Source: Polynucleobacter sp. JS-Mosq-20-D10 (lineage in GTDB: Bacteria > Pseudomonadota > Gammaproteobacteria > Burkholderiales > Burkholderiaceae). Taken from it: 64,000 nt of DNA. The stretch lies in NCBI RefSeq assembly GCF_018687755.1, contig NZ_CP061305.1:805099-869098 (forward strand), written 5' to 3'. Both the position numbers and the translations under genes were made by a program. A model generated the notes under the pieces. It had not been told where the DNA came from. It made no database searches and saw nothing but the letters and a program-made list of their open reading frames with translations. This document shows positions 21,558-29,719 of this stretch, piece by piece (position 1 is the first letter of the stretch; each line of letters starts with the position of its first letter).

Positions 21558-21782
21558 TTAGCCCTTTTTGTCTTTCTTATCCTTTTTGTCTTTCTTATCC
21601 TTCTTTTTCTTTGACTCTTTAGGTAACTTATCTAACTTACCATTGGCATACAGGCACCACACCTTGATTTCTTCAAGTAGCTCGTTCAGGTCATCATAGG
21701 ATAGGTTCTTAAAGTCTTGTAGACCAATAGCACCAGACTCTTGTAGCTGTTTTACAGCATCTTCATATTTATATTCGCTCAT
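21558..21782 (-). CDS. Small acidic/basic protein with Lys-Asp repeat tail
   Basis: 74 residues starting MSEYKYEDAV. The first 55 residues look like a small helical domain (LQESGAIGLQDFKNLSYDDLNELLEEIKVW). The C-terminus is a run of KKD triplets encoded by an 18-bp tandem repeat (CTTTTTGTCTTTCTTATC on the plus strand). Function unrecognised. It is convergent with phoR, 15 bases away, and divergent from the next small gene. An upstream ATG adds 11 residues but fits the conserved-looking start less well. Confidence 0.55.
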   Translation of the reverse strand: MSEYKYEDAVKQLQESGAIGLQDFKNLSYDDLNELLEEIKVWCLYANGKLDKLPKESKKKKDKKDKKDKKDKKG

Positions 21783-21912
21783 GGGTATCCGGGTAAAAGT
21801 AATCAGAACCGACACACTCTAGCAAAGTAATATGACAAAACTATTTTTTCCTATCGGGTAGGGCTTGGCGCTTGATATTTTGACTGTCTTCATTTTGTAA
21901 TAGTTGCAGTTC

Positions 21913-22125
21913 ATGATCAACCCCGTGAGTTCACTACATACCACCATTACCTGCCCTAACTGCCTCGGACAAGAAGCTCTAGAGATCCCGCAAGGTTATT
22001 CTCAACATCTATATCGCTGCCCAAGTTGCAGCACTATTTTGAAGCCGAGATCAGGAGATTGCTGTATTTTTTGCAGCTTTGGAAGCCAAGATTGCTCTAG
22101 TGCAGAGCAAAACTTAGCCGCCTAA
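21913..22125 (+). CDS. Small cysteine-rich protein with GDCCxFCSxG motif
   Basis: 70 residues. An N-terminal CPNC and a CPSC pair resemble a zinc ribbon, followed by GDCCIFCSFGSQDCS. The GDCCxFCSxG signature occurs in a family of small proteins scattered in proteobacteria, often near metal-resistance or redox genes; its function is not established. ATG 21913 is preferred over TTG 21904. Nothing downstream suggests an operon; ppx has its own promoter signals. Confidence 0.6.
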   Translation: MINPVSSLHTTITCPNCLGQEALEIPQGYSQHLYRCPSCSTILKPRSGDCCIFCSFGSQDCSSAEQNLAA

Positions 22126-22162
22126 GCTACTTCCCAGTAGACTAGGGTCTCGTTTCACGAAT

Positions 22163-22196
22163 ATGTCATCAGAGTTTCATAAAATAGACATATTCA
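22163..22196 (+). promoter_or_regulatory. Candidate Pho box before ppx
   Basis: ATGTCAT-CAGA-GTTTCAT (22163-22180) matches the 7-4-7 Pho box layout, with the second unit weaker than the first. A poor -10 (TATTCA, 22191-22196) stands ten bases downstream, the same distance as at pstS. The ppx start is at 22224. Confidence 0.55.
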
Positions 22197-22223
22197 AGTA
22201 AACCTGCTTCTATTGGAAATGCT

Positions 22224-23762
22224 GTGGCCTTACAACAAAATAAATCCCTAATGAATGCTACTGATCTCGTCGCTGCAGTCGACCTTGGGTCTAATAGCTT
22301 TCGTATGTTAGTGGCCCAAGTCGTCAAGACGCCCTCGGGCACTCAGCTGCGTCCGATTGATACGCTGCGTGAGTCTGTCCGTTTGGCTGCTGGATTAACT
22401 GATAACAAATTATTGGGCAATGATGCTTATCAGCGGGGTATTACAGCAATTCGGCGCTTTGGTGAGCGCATTCGGGGGTTTGATCCTGCCAATGTGCGTG
22501 CTGTTGCCACTAACACCTTGCGAGTAGCTAAAAATGCACCTCACTTTATCCAAGAAGCTGAGGAGGCCTTAGGTTTTCCTATTGAAGTTATTGCAGGCGT
22601 AGAAGAAGCTCGCTTAATCTATATTGGTGCCGCTCATGAAGTACCAGCAGTACAGGGCAATCGCTTGGTGGTCGATATTGGTGGAGGCTCTACCGAGCTG
22701 ATTATTGGCAAAGGTTATGAGCCCAAGTTGATGGAAAGCTTATATATCGGCTGCGTTTCTCATAGCCTGACATTCTTCCCTAAGGGCAATATAGATTCTC
22801 ATGCTTTTAAAGAGGCAGAGCTAGCGGCAAGAAGAGAAATTCAGGTGATTTCCGAGGCCTATCTCAAGTCTGGCTGGAAGCAAGTTATCGGCTCTTCAGG
22901 AACCGCACGTGCTTTAGCCGAACTGATTGCGGAAAATAACTTCAATGGCCAGATTGATGGCTCCGATGGTTTGATTACCCACGATGGCTTAAGAGCCATG
23001 AAAAAGCATCTGCTCAAATATGAGCACATCAATCAGGTTGAGCTCCAGGGCCTTAAAGATGATCGGCGCTCAGTTTGGCCTGGTGGCCTTGCCATCATGA
23101 TTGCTGTATTTGATGAACTCGGTATTGAGTCCATGGAGGTTACAGATGCCGCTTTGAGAATCGGCGTTCTGTACGATTTGTTAGGACGCTCGCAGCATGA
23201 GGATATGCGCTTTGTGACAGTTGAGCAATTCATGCAGCGCTACGCCGTAGATCGTGAGCAGGCTAAGCGCGTTAGCAATCTAGCCGCTGAGTTTTTGGCG
23301 CAATTACCCAAGCCAGATGAAGAGAGCCGAGCGGATAACATCGCCTTATTACAATGGGCCGCCAATCTTCATGAAATCGGCTTATCGATATCGCATAACG
23401 GATATCACAAACATTCTGCATACATTGCTGGTAATGCGGATATGCCAGGTTTCTCAAAAAACGATCAAGCTAGATTAGCTGCCCTACTCATTGGCCACGC
23501 GGGCAAGTTAGGGAAGTTAGCAAATAATCCCTCTTTCTCTGATTGGCATATGTTGTTTTGCATGCGGCTTGCGCAGGTACTTTGCCGTGGGCGCAGTGAT
23601 GTCAATTTATCCAAGGTGAAAGTCTCGGAGCACAACGGAGACTATCTGGTTACCCTCTCAAAAGACTGGGCTAAAGAACATCCATTAACAGAGTTTAGCC
23701 TTCAAAAAGAAGCGGCCGAATGGGAGCGTATCGGCCGACCTTATAGCATTAGCTTGAAGTAA
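22224..23762 (+). CDS. ppx: Exopolyphosphatase (Ppx/GppA family)
   Basis: 512-residue ASKHA-fold phosphatase that releases phosphate from the ends of polyphosphate, or the terminal phosphate of pppGpp. Motifs: AAVDLGSNSFRMLVAQV near 15-31, the catalytic Glu segment GVEEARLIYIG, DIGGGSTE (phosphate 2 loop), and the C-terminal HD-like helical domain. GTG 22224 was taken; ATG 22251 is an alternative that would still keep the domain whole. Set among pst/pho and ppk2 genes, polyphosphate is the likely substrate. The stop is three bases from the convergent acyltransferase stop. Confidence 0.9.
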   Translation: MALQQNKSLMNATDLVAAVDLGSNSFRMLVAQVVKTPSGTQLRPIDTLRESVRLAAGLTDNKLLGNDAYQRGITAIRRFGERIRGFDPANVRAVATNTLRVAKNAPHFIQEAEEALGFPIEVIAGVEEARLIYIGAAHEVPAVQGNRLVVDIGGGSTELIIGKGYEPKLMESLYIGCVSHSLTFFPKGNIDSHAFKEAELAARREIQVISEAYLKSGWKQVIGSSGTARALAELIAENNFNGQIDGSDGLITHDGLRAMKKHLLKYEHINQVELQGLKDDRRSVWPGGLAIMIAVFDELGIESMEVTDAALRIGVLYDLLGRSQHEDMRFVTVEQFMQRYAVDREQAKRVSNLAAEFLAQLPKPDEESRADNIALLQWAANLHEIGLSISHNGYHKHSAYIAGNADMPGFSKNDQARLAALLIGHAGKLGKLANNPSFSDWHMLFCMRLAQVLCRGRSDVNLSKVKVSEHNGDYLVTLSKDWAKEHPLTEFSLQKEAAEWERIGRPYSISLK

Positions 23763-23765
23763 TTT

Positions 23766-24701
23766 TTACAGCCCTAAAAAGTGCTTTGCGTAGCGAGGAT
23801 TGATTTCCGATAGACGCAACATGGTCAATACATCTGCTGTATTGAAGTCTGGATCCCAAGCGGGTGCGCTACAAATCTTAGCGCCCAACTTCAAATAACC
23901 TTTGATCAAGGGTGGAGGCTCTACGTCTAAGCCGCCATTGAGTCGCTCCAGTGGCAAGGGTAGGCGAGGGAAAGCATGATTTTCAACTGGGGCCATCTGA
24001 TCATTGCTTAGTGAGTTGTATAGACTGGCTGCAAAATGACCACCATCACCCATAGGGATACTGGCACAACCGAGCATGATTTCATAATCATGTTTTTGCA
24101 TGTATTGCGCTAAGCCGCTCCACAATGCCATGATGACTGCGCCTGAACGAAAGTCTTCATGCACGCAAGATCTACCGAGCTCAACTAATTTAGGGCGCAA
24201 GTGATCCAAGCGGCTTAAATCAAACTCTGAGTCAGAGTAGAGACGTCCAATCTCTAGTGCTTTGTGCGGAGGGAGTACGCGATAGGTGCCGACTACCTTT
24301 AATGATTCTTGATCACGTATCAGCAAATGATCGCAATAGGAATCAAATTCGTCAATATCGAGGTTTTCTGGATTGCTTGGAAGCTTTGCCCCCATCTCTT
24401 CTGCAAACACCTTGTAGCGCAGGCGCTGTGCCTCTTTAATTTCACTGGCGTTACTAGCCCAAGTAATTTGAAATGCAGGGCGCTTTGGCTTGGCGATCGC
24501 TTTCTCGGCAACTGGCTCTATAGTCCTCAGCTCAGCTCTGGCTTTAGTGGCAAATTTCTTACCAAATAACTTCTTCGCCATTTTTTTAGAAAAGAGTTTT
24601 TTAATCGCTTCAGTTTTGCTCTTTTTAATCTTCTTTGGCTTTACTTCAAAGCGAGAATTAAAGAGATCAAAGGCAGCAAGAGGATTTGGAATGTCAGACA
24701 T
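23766..24701 (-). CDS. olsB: OlsB-like N-acyltransferase (first step of ornithine lipid synthesis)
   Basis: 311 residues. After a Lys-rich N-terminal extension of about 75 residues comes a GNAT-type N-acyltransferase domain with the features of OlsB: RYKVFAEEMGA, CDHLLI, VGTYRVL, LVELGRSCVHEDFRSGAVIMALWSGLAQY and the GCASIP segment. OlsB adds a 3-hydroxyacyl group from ACP to ornithine, giving lyso-ornithine lipid. It lies 45 bases after dgkA on the same strand and across from an OlsA-like gene. Some relatives are only annotated as hemolysin-like, and the amino-acid substrate cannot be read from sequence. The extension may bind membrane or ACP. Confidence 0.78.
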   Translation of the reverse strand: MSDIPNPLAAFDLFNSRFEVKPKKIKKSKTEAIKKLFSKKMAKKLFGKKFATKARAELRTIEPVAEKAIAKPKRPAFQITWASNASEIKEAQRLRYKVFAEEMGAKLPSNPENLDIDEFDSYCDHLLIRDQESLKVVGTYRVLPPHKALEIGRLYSDSEFDLSRLDHLRPKLVELGRSCVHEDFRSGAVIMALWSGLAQYMQKHDYEIMLGCASIPMGDGGHFAASLYNSLSNDQMAPVENHAFPRLPLPLERLNGGLDVEPPPLIKGYLKLGAKICSAPAWDPDFNTADVLTMLRLSEINPRYAKHFLGL

Positions 24702-24746
24702 AGTTTTCCTTAAGTATTAATAATCAATAGTAAAAAAGAGGTATTA

Positions 24747-25148
24747 CTATTTGATGACAAGGGGTAAGCAAATCGTTGCCCACAATAAGGCGGAAATCAG
24801 TAGGGTGAGCATGACTGCAGCAGAACCAAAATCTTTTGCTCTTTTCGATAGATCATGATGATCAAATGAAATGCGATCGATAGCCGCCTCGACGCTAGAG
24901 TTCAGTAGTTCGACCACTAAAACCAGGATGAGCGATGCAATGAGGGCGCATTTCTCAAGAGGGCTAATTGGCAAGAAAAGGGCAACTGGGCTCAGCACCG
25001 CAAGCAGGAAAAGTTCTTGTCTAAAAGCACTTTCCTCTTGAAATGCGTAGACTATGCCGCACCACGAATTCTTGGCTGCATGCCATGCACGCGTGAGGCC
25101 ACGGTTACCCTTATGCGGGTTTTGTTTAATGTTGTAAGGTGCTGACAA
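24747..25148 (-). CDS. dgkA: Diacylglycerol kinase
   Basis: 133-residue membrane kinase with three hydrophobic segments. The family signature VELLNSSVEAAIDRI (residues 79-93) and LSKRAKDFGSAAV (100-112) carry the conserved glutamates and Asp106. It phosphorylates diacylglycerol to phosphatidate. It starts nine bases after the glycosyltransferase stop, so it is probably in the same transcript as the PlcP-like and glycosyltransferase genes. There it would recycle diacylglycerol not used for glycolipid. Confidence 0.92.
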   Translation of the reverse strand: MSAPYNIKQNPHKGNRGLTRAWHAAKNSWCGIVYAFQEESAFRQELFLLAVLSPVALFLPISPLEKCALIASLILVLVVELLNSSVEAAIDRISFDHHDLSKRAKDFGSAAVMLTLLISALLWATICLPLVIK

Positions 25149-25157
25149 AATAAATTC

Positions 25158-26186
25158 TTAAGCGAGAGCGGTACTATGAACTGCTGTGGAGGGTACAGGT
25201 TTGAGATGCTTGGCAAACTGCTCAGATGCCGCTCTCCAAGAAAACTGCTCAGCATGGGCTCTAGCCAGTTCTCGAGGGATCTTCAGTGCTTGCATACAAG
25301 CTACTCGAAGATCTTCATGCATTGCGCCGGCAGCAGAGTTGCCTAAAACATCAATTGGACCTGTTACTGGATAGGCCGCGACTGGCGTGCCACAAGCCAT
25401 GGCCTCTAAGATTACTAGCCCAAAAGTATCGGTTTTGCTTGGGAAGACAAAAACATCGGCAGCAGCATATACCTTGGCTAACTCTTGTTGCTGTAAAACG
25501 CCAAGATAGTTGATATTGGGATATTTTTCTTTAATGCCGGCCATGGCAGGACCATCACCAACCACCCATTTAGAGCCTGGAAGATCTATCTCTAAAAAGG
25601 CGTTGATATTTTTCTCTACTGCTACTCGACCTACGTATAAAAAGATCGGGTGAGCGCTATTGAGGGCTTTGGACTCTTGCATTTTGAAGATGTCTAAATC
25701 TACGCCCCGGGACCACAACACAACATTTTTAAGCCCAAACTTCTCAAGATCATCTTTTACAACAATGGTTGGTGCCATCACTGCCATTGAGGGACCATGA
25801 AACCAGCGAATAAAAGCATAGGTGATCGCCAAGGGAATTCCGGTACGGGCCTTAACGTATTCAGGAAAACGCGTGTGATAGGCCGTAGAGAATGGCAAAT
25901 GATTCTTTACAGCATAAGAGCGTGCTGATAACCCCAAAGGACCCTCTGTAGCAATATGCATGGCATCGGGTGCAAATGCTTTAATGCGGCGAGCTACTTC
26001 TTTTCCCGGAAATAAGGACAGGGCAATATCAGGATAGGTAGGGCAGGGGATAGATTTAAAACCAGTCGGGGTAATCATTTCGACTTCATGACCCATGCCA
26101 ATGAGTTCAGCCCTTGTTTGTTTGAGCGTTCTTACAACACCATTGACTTGTGGATCCCATGCATCAGTAATGATCATTATTTTCAT
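25158..26186 (-). CDS. GT4-family glycosyltransferase, Agt-like (candidate glycolipid synthase)
   Basis: 342-residue retaining glycosyltransferase with two Rossmann halves. The N-terminus reads MKIMIITDAWDPQVNGVVRTL, and the donor-binding motif near residue 255 is DTFGLVILEAMACGTPVAA (EX7E type). This N-terminal signature is shared with the diacylglycerol glycosyltransferase Agt that makes mono- or glucuronosyl-diacylglycerol in phosphate-starved alphaproteobacteria. The start overlaps the stop of the PlcP-like gene by four bases, as in known plcP-agt pairs. The sugar donor cannot be told from the sequence; a mannosyltransferase role is possible. Confidence 0.8.
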   Translation of the reverse strand: MKIMIITDAWDPQVNGVVRTLKQTRAELIGMGHEVEMITPTGFKSIPCPTYPDIALSLFPGKEVARRIKAFAPDAMHIATEGPLGLSARSYAVKNHLPFSTAYHTRFPEYVKARTGIPLAITYAFIRWFHGPSMAVMAPTIVVKDDLEKFGLKNVVLWSRGVDLDIFKMQESKALNSAHPIFLYVGRVAVEKNINAFLEIDLPGSKWVVGDGPAMAGIKEKYPNINYLGVLQQQELAKVYAAADVFVFPSKTDTFGLVILEAMACGTPVAAYPVTGPIDVLGNSAAGAMHEDLRVACMQALKIPRELARAHAEQFSWRAASEQFAKHLKPVPSTAVHSTALA

Positions 26187-26992
26187 ACAGTAGCCTCTTT
26201 AATCAGTGTTGCAAGCTCGGGTTGGAGAGTAATTTCAGGTGCTTCTACGGGGTCACCATGAATATGTGTCCAGTAGATAATTTTCAGTTCACCGGTCGTG
26301 GTCTCTACTAGTGCTGATAGACTTTCGACCCAATCACCATCGTTGCAATACAACAGACCATCGATTTCACGAATTTCTGCCTTATGGATATGGCCGCATA
26401 CGACGCCATCACAATTTCTTAGGCGGGCTTCTCTGGCCATGATGTGCTCAAAGTCAGCTATGTAGCTGACGGCATTTTTTACTTGATGCTTGAGATATTG
26501 GGAGAGGGACCAGTATTGCAATCCCATCTTGACGCGCAACATATTGAAGTAACGATTGATATACAAAATGAAGGAATACAGTGAGTCGCCGACATAGGCA
26601 AGCCATTTAGCGTATTGCATTACGCCATCAAATAAATCGCCATGGGTTACCCACAGCTTCCGTCCATCTAAGGTTGTATGTATGACCTCTTCTTGAACCT
26701 TGATATCACCAAAGGACATTCCAAAGTACTGCCGAGCTGCTTCGTCATGGTTACCAGGGATATAAATAACTTCAGAACCCTTACGGGCTTTGCGTAATAA
26801 CTTTTGAACGACATCATTGTGGCTCTGTGGCCAGTAAAACGACTGCTTTAAACGCCAACCATCGATAATGTCGCCCACCAGGTAAATCTGATCAGCTTCA
26901 TTATGTTTTAAGAAATCGAGGAGGTAGTTTGCCTGACACCCTGATGTTCCTAGGTGTATATCTGAAATCCAAATCGCTCTGTAATGCGTCAT
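26183..26992 (-). CDS. Calcineurin-like metallophosphoesterase, PlcP-like phospholipase C candidate
   Basis: 269 residues of the LpxH-related COG2908 type. The metal ligands are complete: D11xH13, GD41, GNHD 80-83, HGD 117-119 and GHIH 200-203. In this family one branch cleaves UDP-diacylglucosamine (LpxH) and another, PlcP, cleaves head groups from phosphatidylethanolamine and phosphatidylglycerol under phosphate stress. PlcP is favoured here because the gene heads an operon with an Agt-like glycosyltransferase and dgkA and has a Pho box 36 bases upstream on its own strand. No clear ribosome site is seen; the leader is short. Confidence 0.78.
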   Translation of the reverse strand: MTHYRAIWISDIHLGTSGCQANYLLDFLKHNEADQIYLVGDIIDGWRLKQSFYWPQSHNDVVQKLLRKARKGSEVIYIPGNHDEAARQYFGMSFGDIKVQEEVIHTTLDGRKLWVTHGDLFDGVMQYAKWLAYVGDSLYSFILYINRYFNMLRVKMGLQYWSLSQYLKHQVKNAVSYIADFEHIMAREARLRNCDGVVCGHIHKAEIREIDGLLYCNDGDWVESLSALVETTTGELKIIYWTHIHGDPVEAPEITLQPELATLIKEATV

Positions 26993-27027
26993 GAGTACGT
27001 ATTAAGCCGATTCATTATGAAGACCTC

Positions 27028-27045
27028 ATGACACTTTTGCGACAG
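27028..27045 (-). promoter_or_regulatory. Pho box of the PlcP-Agt-DgkA operon
   Basis: On the minus strand CTGTCGC-AAAA-GTGTCAT is a strong 7-4-7 match to the PhoB-binding consensus. A -10-like CATAAT follows about eight bases downstream, and the gene starts at 26992. The site also lies 32 bases before the divergent OlsA-like gene and might affect it, though in the wrong orientation. Confidence 0.75.
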
Positions 27046-27076
27046 TTTGATGACTTGATTTATATTACGGCTAGAT

Positions 27077-27862
27077 ATGAAGTATTCACAATCAAACCCC
27101 ATCTCAATTCCCACCTCAGCCCCAAGCAGTTGGCTTCGCTATTGGATATGGATGCAAATCCTGACGCATGTGATTTGTGGAGTCTGCAAACTATTTCTCC
27201 TGTTTCCCTGGCTAAATCGAGATCAGAAAGATCGCCGCATACAACAATGGTCTAAGAAATTATTAAAAATTTTTCATATTCAGTTGCGTGTGATTGGCGC
27301 TGAGAAATTGCTCTCTAAGCCTCATTTGTTGGCATCAAATCATGTCTCTTGGTTAGACATTCATGTGATTAATGCATTTAAACCCGTCCGTTTTGTCGCT
27401 AAATCGGAAGTGCGGGGGTGGCCTGTATTTGGATGGATGGCAGAGCAGTTGGGTACCGTCTTTATCCGAAGAAATAGCGCCCGTCATGCGAGACAAGTGG
27501 TAGACCAGATGGCTCAGGTTCTGAAAATAGAGTCAGTCTGCATTTTCCCTGAAGGTACCTCTACCTCCGGAGAGTCAGTATTGCCGTTTAAACCCAATTT
27601 ATTTGAATCTGCCATCCTGGCTCATGCACCAGTCTTTCCGATAGCAATTGCTTACCGGTCAAGGTTAACGGGTCTGAGGAGTGACGCTCCTGCCTTTATT
27701 GGGGAAATAGGGTTACTGGAATCGATGTCCAATGTCATTAACAACCGAGATATAGAGGTGTATTTAAGCCTTATAGAGCCCTATTTAACTGACAAAGCTG
27801 AAAATTCTGATCGAAAAGAACTTGCTCTCTATTGCCAGGAGGCTATTACTAAAGCCTTATAA
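27077..27862 (+). CDS. PlsC-family 1-acylglycerol-3-phosphate acyltransferase, OlsA-like
   Basis: 261 residues with an N-terminal hydrophobic anchor (about 22-45) and a PlsC domain. The catalytic HX4D motif is NHVSWLD (His89, Asp94), followed by the FPEGTSTSG motif at 157-165. Members either acylate lysophosphatidate (PlsC) or lyso-ornithine lipid (OlsA). Divergent from the PlcP operon and near an OlsB-like gene, an OlsA role is plausible but not proven. The Pho box in the shared upstream region is oriented to the other gene. Confidence 0.75.
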   Translation: MKYSQSNPISIPTSAPSSWLRYWIWMQILTHVICGVCKLFLLFPWLNRDQKDRRIQQWSKKLLKIFHIQLRVIGAEKLLSKPHLLASNHVSWLDIHVINAFKPVRFVAKSEVRGWPVFGWMAEQLGTVFIRRNSARHARQVVDQMAQVLKIESVCIFPEGTSTSGESVLPFKPNLFESAILAHAPVFPIAIAYRSRLTGLRSDAPAFIGEIGLLESMSNVINNRDIEVYLSLIEPYLTDKAENSDRKELALYCQEAITKAL

Positions 27863-27869
27863 ACGGTAT

Positions 27870-27903
27870 ATGTAATAAAAGTGTCATATCCTAGAGGTAC
27901 AAA
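27870..27903 (+). promoter_or_regulatory. Pho box before ppk2
   Basis: ATGTAAT-AAAA-GTGTCAT (27870-27887) agrees with the Pho consensus at most positions. TACAAA (27898-27903) lies ten bases downstream as a possible -10. The ppk2 start codon is at 27928. Confidence 0.75.
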
Positions 27904-27927
27904 GAACTATTGCTATCGGAAAGAGAT

Positions 27928-28833
27928 ATGACGTCAAAGCATAAAGAAATAGACGAGTGGTACAAGCGCGCTCGGGAAGATATTCTCGATAGCATGGATG
28001 AAGAGCTCGAAATGGAGCTCGACGATGATCGTTTATCACCTGATGGCGGAAGCGCCTCTGTCATACCTCGAAATGTCTACTTTAAAGAATTGTTTCGCCT
28101 GCAAGGTGAATTGGTCAAACTCCAAGATTGGGTAGTTGAAAATAAACTCAAGGTAGCTGTTTTATTTGAAGGTCGCGATTCTGCCGGTAAGGGTGGTGCG
28201 ATCAAACGAATTACTCAACGTCTTAATCCTCGCGTTTGTAGAGTCGTCGCATTGAATGCACCGAGCGAGCGTGAAAAAACCCAGTGGTACTTTCAGCGCT
28301 ATGTATCAAACTTGCCTGCTGGTGGCGAGATCGTATTGTTTGATCGTAGCTGGTACAACCGTGCTGGTGTTGAAAAGGTTATGGGATTTTGTAACGATGC
28401 CGAGTATGAAGAGTTCTTGCGTACAGTTCCTGAGTTTGAGCGCATGATTATTCGTTCTGGAATCATTCTGATTAAATACTGGTTCTCTATCTCAGACGAT
28501 GAGCAATATAGCCGCTTCATGGTGCGTATTCATGACCCATTAAAGCAATGGAAACTGAGCCCAATGGACTTGGATGCTCGCCGTCATTGGGAAGCCTATA
28601 CCAAGGCAAAAGAGACCATGCTTGAGCGCACCAATATTCCTGAGGCACCGTGGTGGGTTGTCGCTGCAAACGATAAGAAAAAAGCCCGCCTCAATTGTAT
28701 TTCGCACCTACTGACTCAAATTCCCTATCAGGAAATTGAGCATCCGGAGATTACCTTGCCTGAGCGAGTGCATAACCCGGATTATCTTCGTGGGCCTGTA
28801 CCAAAAAATATGTATGTTCCCGAGATCTATTGA
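27928..28833 (+). CDS. ppk2: Polyphosphate kinase 2
   Basis: 301-residue P-loop kinase that transfers phosphate between polyphosphate and nucleotides. Walker A FEGRDSAGKGG is near residues 80-90, the Walker B/lid segment FDRSWYNRAGVE near 138-149, and the length fits the class I, single-domain PPK2 group, which usually makes GTP or ATP from polyphosphate. ATG 27928 has GGAAAGAG upstream; TTG 27910 in the same frame is rejected. A Pho box ahead of it and a CYTH-like gene behind it suggest use of polyphosphate reserves when phosphate is short. Confidence 0.93.
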   Translation: MTSKHKEIDEWYKRAREDILDSMDEELEMELDDDRLSPDGGSASVIPRNVYFKELFRLQGELVKLQDWVVENKLKVAVLFEGRDSAGKGGAIKRITQRLNPRVCRVVALNAPSEREKTQWYFQRYVSNLPAGGEIVLFDRSWYNRAGVEKVMGFCNDAEYEEFLRTVPEFERMIIRSGIILIKYWFSISDDEQYSRFMVRIHDPLKQWKLSPMDLDARRHWEAYTKAKETMLERTNIPEAPWWVVAANDKKKARLNCISHLLTQIPYQEIEHPEITLPERVHNPDYLRGPVPKNMYVPEIY

Positions 28834-28891
28834 TTTTCTCAATATAGGACTCGAGGTGTTAATCTCTTAATATTGATTAAGGGGTCGGTAC

Positions 28892-29719
28892 TTGAAAGCA
28901 AAGCACAGCATTACCAATAGAGAATTTAAGCTCCTGATTAAGCCTCAGGGCTTGGATAGGCGTAGCCGAATCACTGCCTTAAGCGATCAAATTCTGGGTT
29001 TTTGCAAAAACAATAAGGTGGAATTTTTTCACCTTGATAACGCTACAACTGGCTTACGGAATATTTATTTCTACGATACGCCAGGCGAAGATTTCAGACT
29101 TAACAATATTATTTTGCGCGTACGTGAGTCCCGACAAAACATCTGGGTTGATGACTGGTGCGAGGTTACTCTGAAGTGCCGTACTGATGATTTGGTTAAA
29201 TCTCATCAATTCGACCCTACGCCTAAAAAATCGATAAAGTCCCGCTTACGACTAAAGGAAGAAATTCTACGCGGCGATGCAATCGGAACGGCCAGAAGTA
29301 TTTATTCTAATAATGCAATTTTAGATGCGGTACCAATCGATAGCTTATTTGAAAAGTCACTAGCTAGTGTTGCCAAGTTCTTCCCCGGCTTAATTACTTT
29401 GCCAATTGATAAAAAATTACCCATCCGAATTGTTGGCGGTCGTACCAATAAGATTCTTGAGGCATGTTTGCCGATTGGCAACTTAGTATTTGGTGATGGC
29501 GTGCAAGCGCATTGTGAGATTGCCATCTGGATGAAGAGTGTAGGCGATCCAATTGTTGGTGAGCTAGCTTTTTCTTACCGGTTAAATGATGCCAACCGTG
29601 GTCAAGCTAAAGCGCACAAGCGCGCTGATAAGTTCTTTAAGAAACTGCAAATTGAACTAGAAAGTTGGTTAGAAATTGGCAGTACCAAAACAGCCTTGGT
29701 ATACGGAAAACCTGAGTGA
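28892..29719 (+). CDS. Divergent CYTH/triphosphate-tunnel-like protein
   Basis: 275 residues, no exact family recognised. Near the N-terminus a REFKLLIKP strand resembles the ExExK strand that starts CYTH domains. The segment YFYDTPGEDFRLNNIILRVRE (about 56-76) looks like the YYDTPDxxLxxxGxALRxR signature, and EVTLKCR follows as in triphosphate tunnel enzymes that bind polyphosphate or triphosphates. The start is TTG 28892, backed by AAGGGG seven bases upstream. Placed directly after ppk2, a polyphosphate-binding or triphosphatase role is a reasonable inference. The GTGA overlap with the next gene suggests co-transcription. Confidence 0.5.
   Translation: MKAKHSITNREFKLLIKPQGLDRRSRITALSDQILGFCKNNKVEFFHLDNATTGLRNIYFYDTPGEDFRLNNIILRVRESRQNIWVDDWCEVTLKCRTDDLVKSHQFDPTPKKSIKSRLRLKEEILRGDAIGTARSIYSNNAILDAVPIDSLFEKSLASVAKFFPGLITLPIDKKLPIRIVGGRTNKILEACLPIGNLVFGDGVQAHCEIAIWMKSVGDPIVGELAFSYRLNDANRGQAKAHKRADKFFKKLQIELESWLEIGSTKTALVYGKPE

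Noticed and set aside
21560..21612. 18-bp tandem repeat as a CRISPR or phase-variable tract
   Set aside because: Only two full units, encoding an in-frame Lys-Asp tail of a small protein; no spacers.
21904..21912. TTG start for the GDCCxFCSxG protein
   Set aside because: The ATG at 21913 is three codons on and more usual; no ribosome site favours the TTG.
26183..26992. Assignment of the phosphoesterase simply as lpxH
   Set aside because: Family residues fit both LpxH and PlcP; the glycosyltransferase and dgkA operon and the Pho box favour PlcP, so the symbol lpxH was not given.
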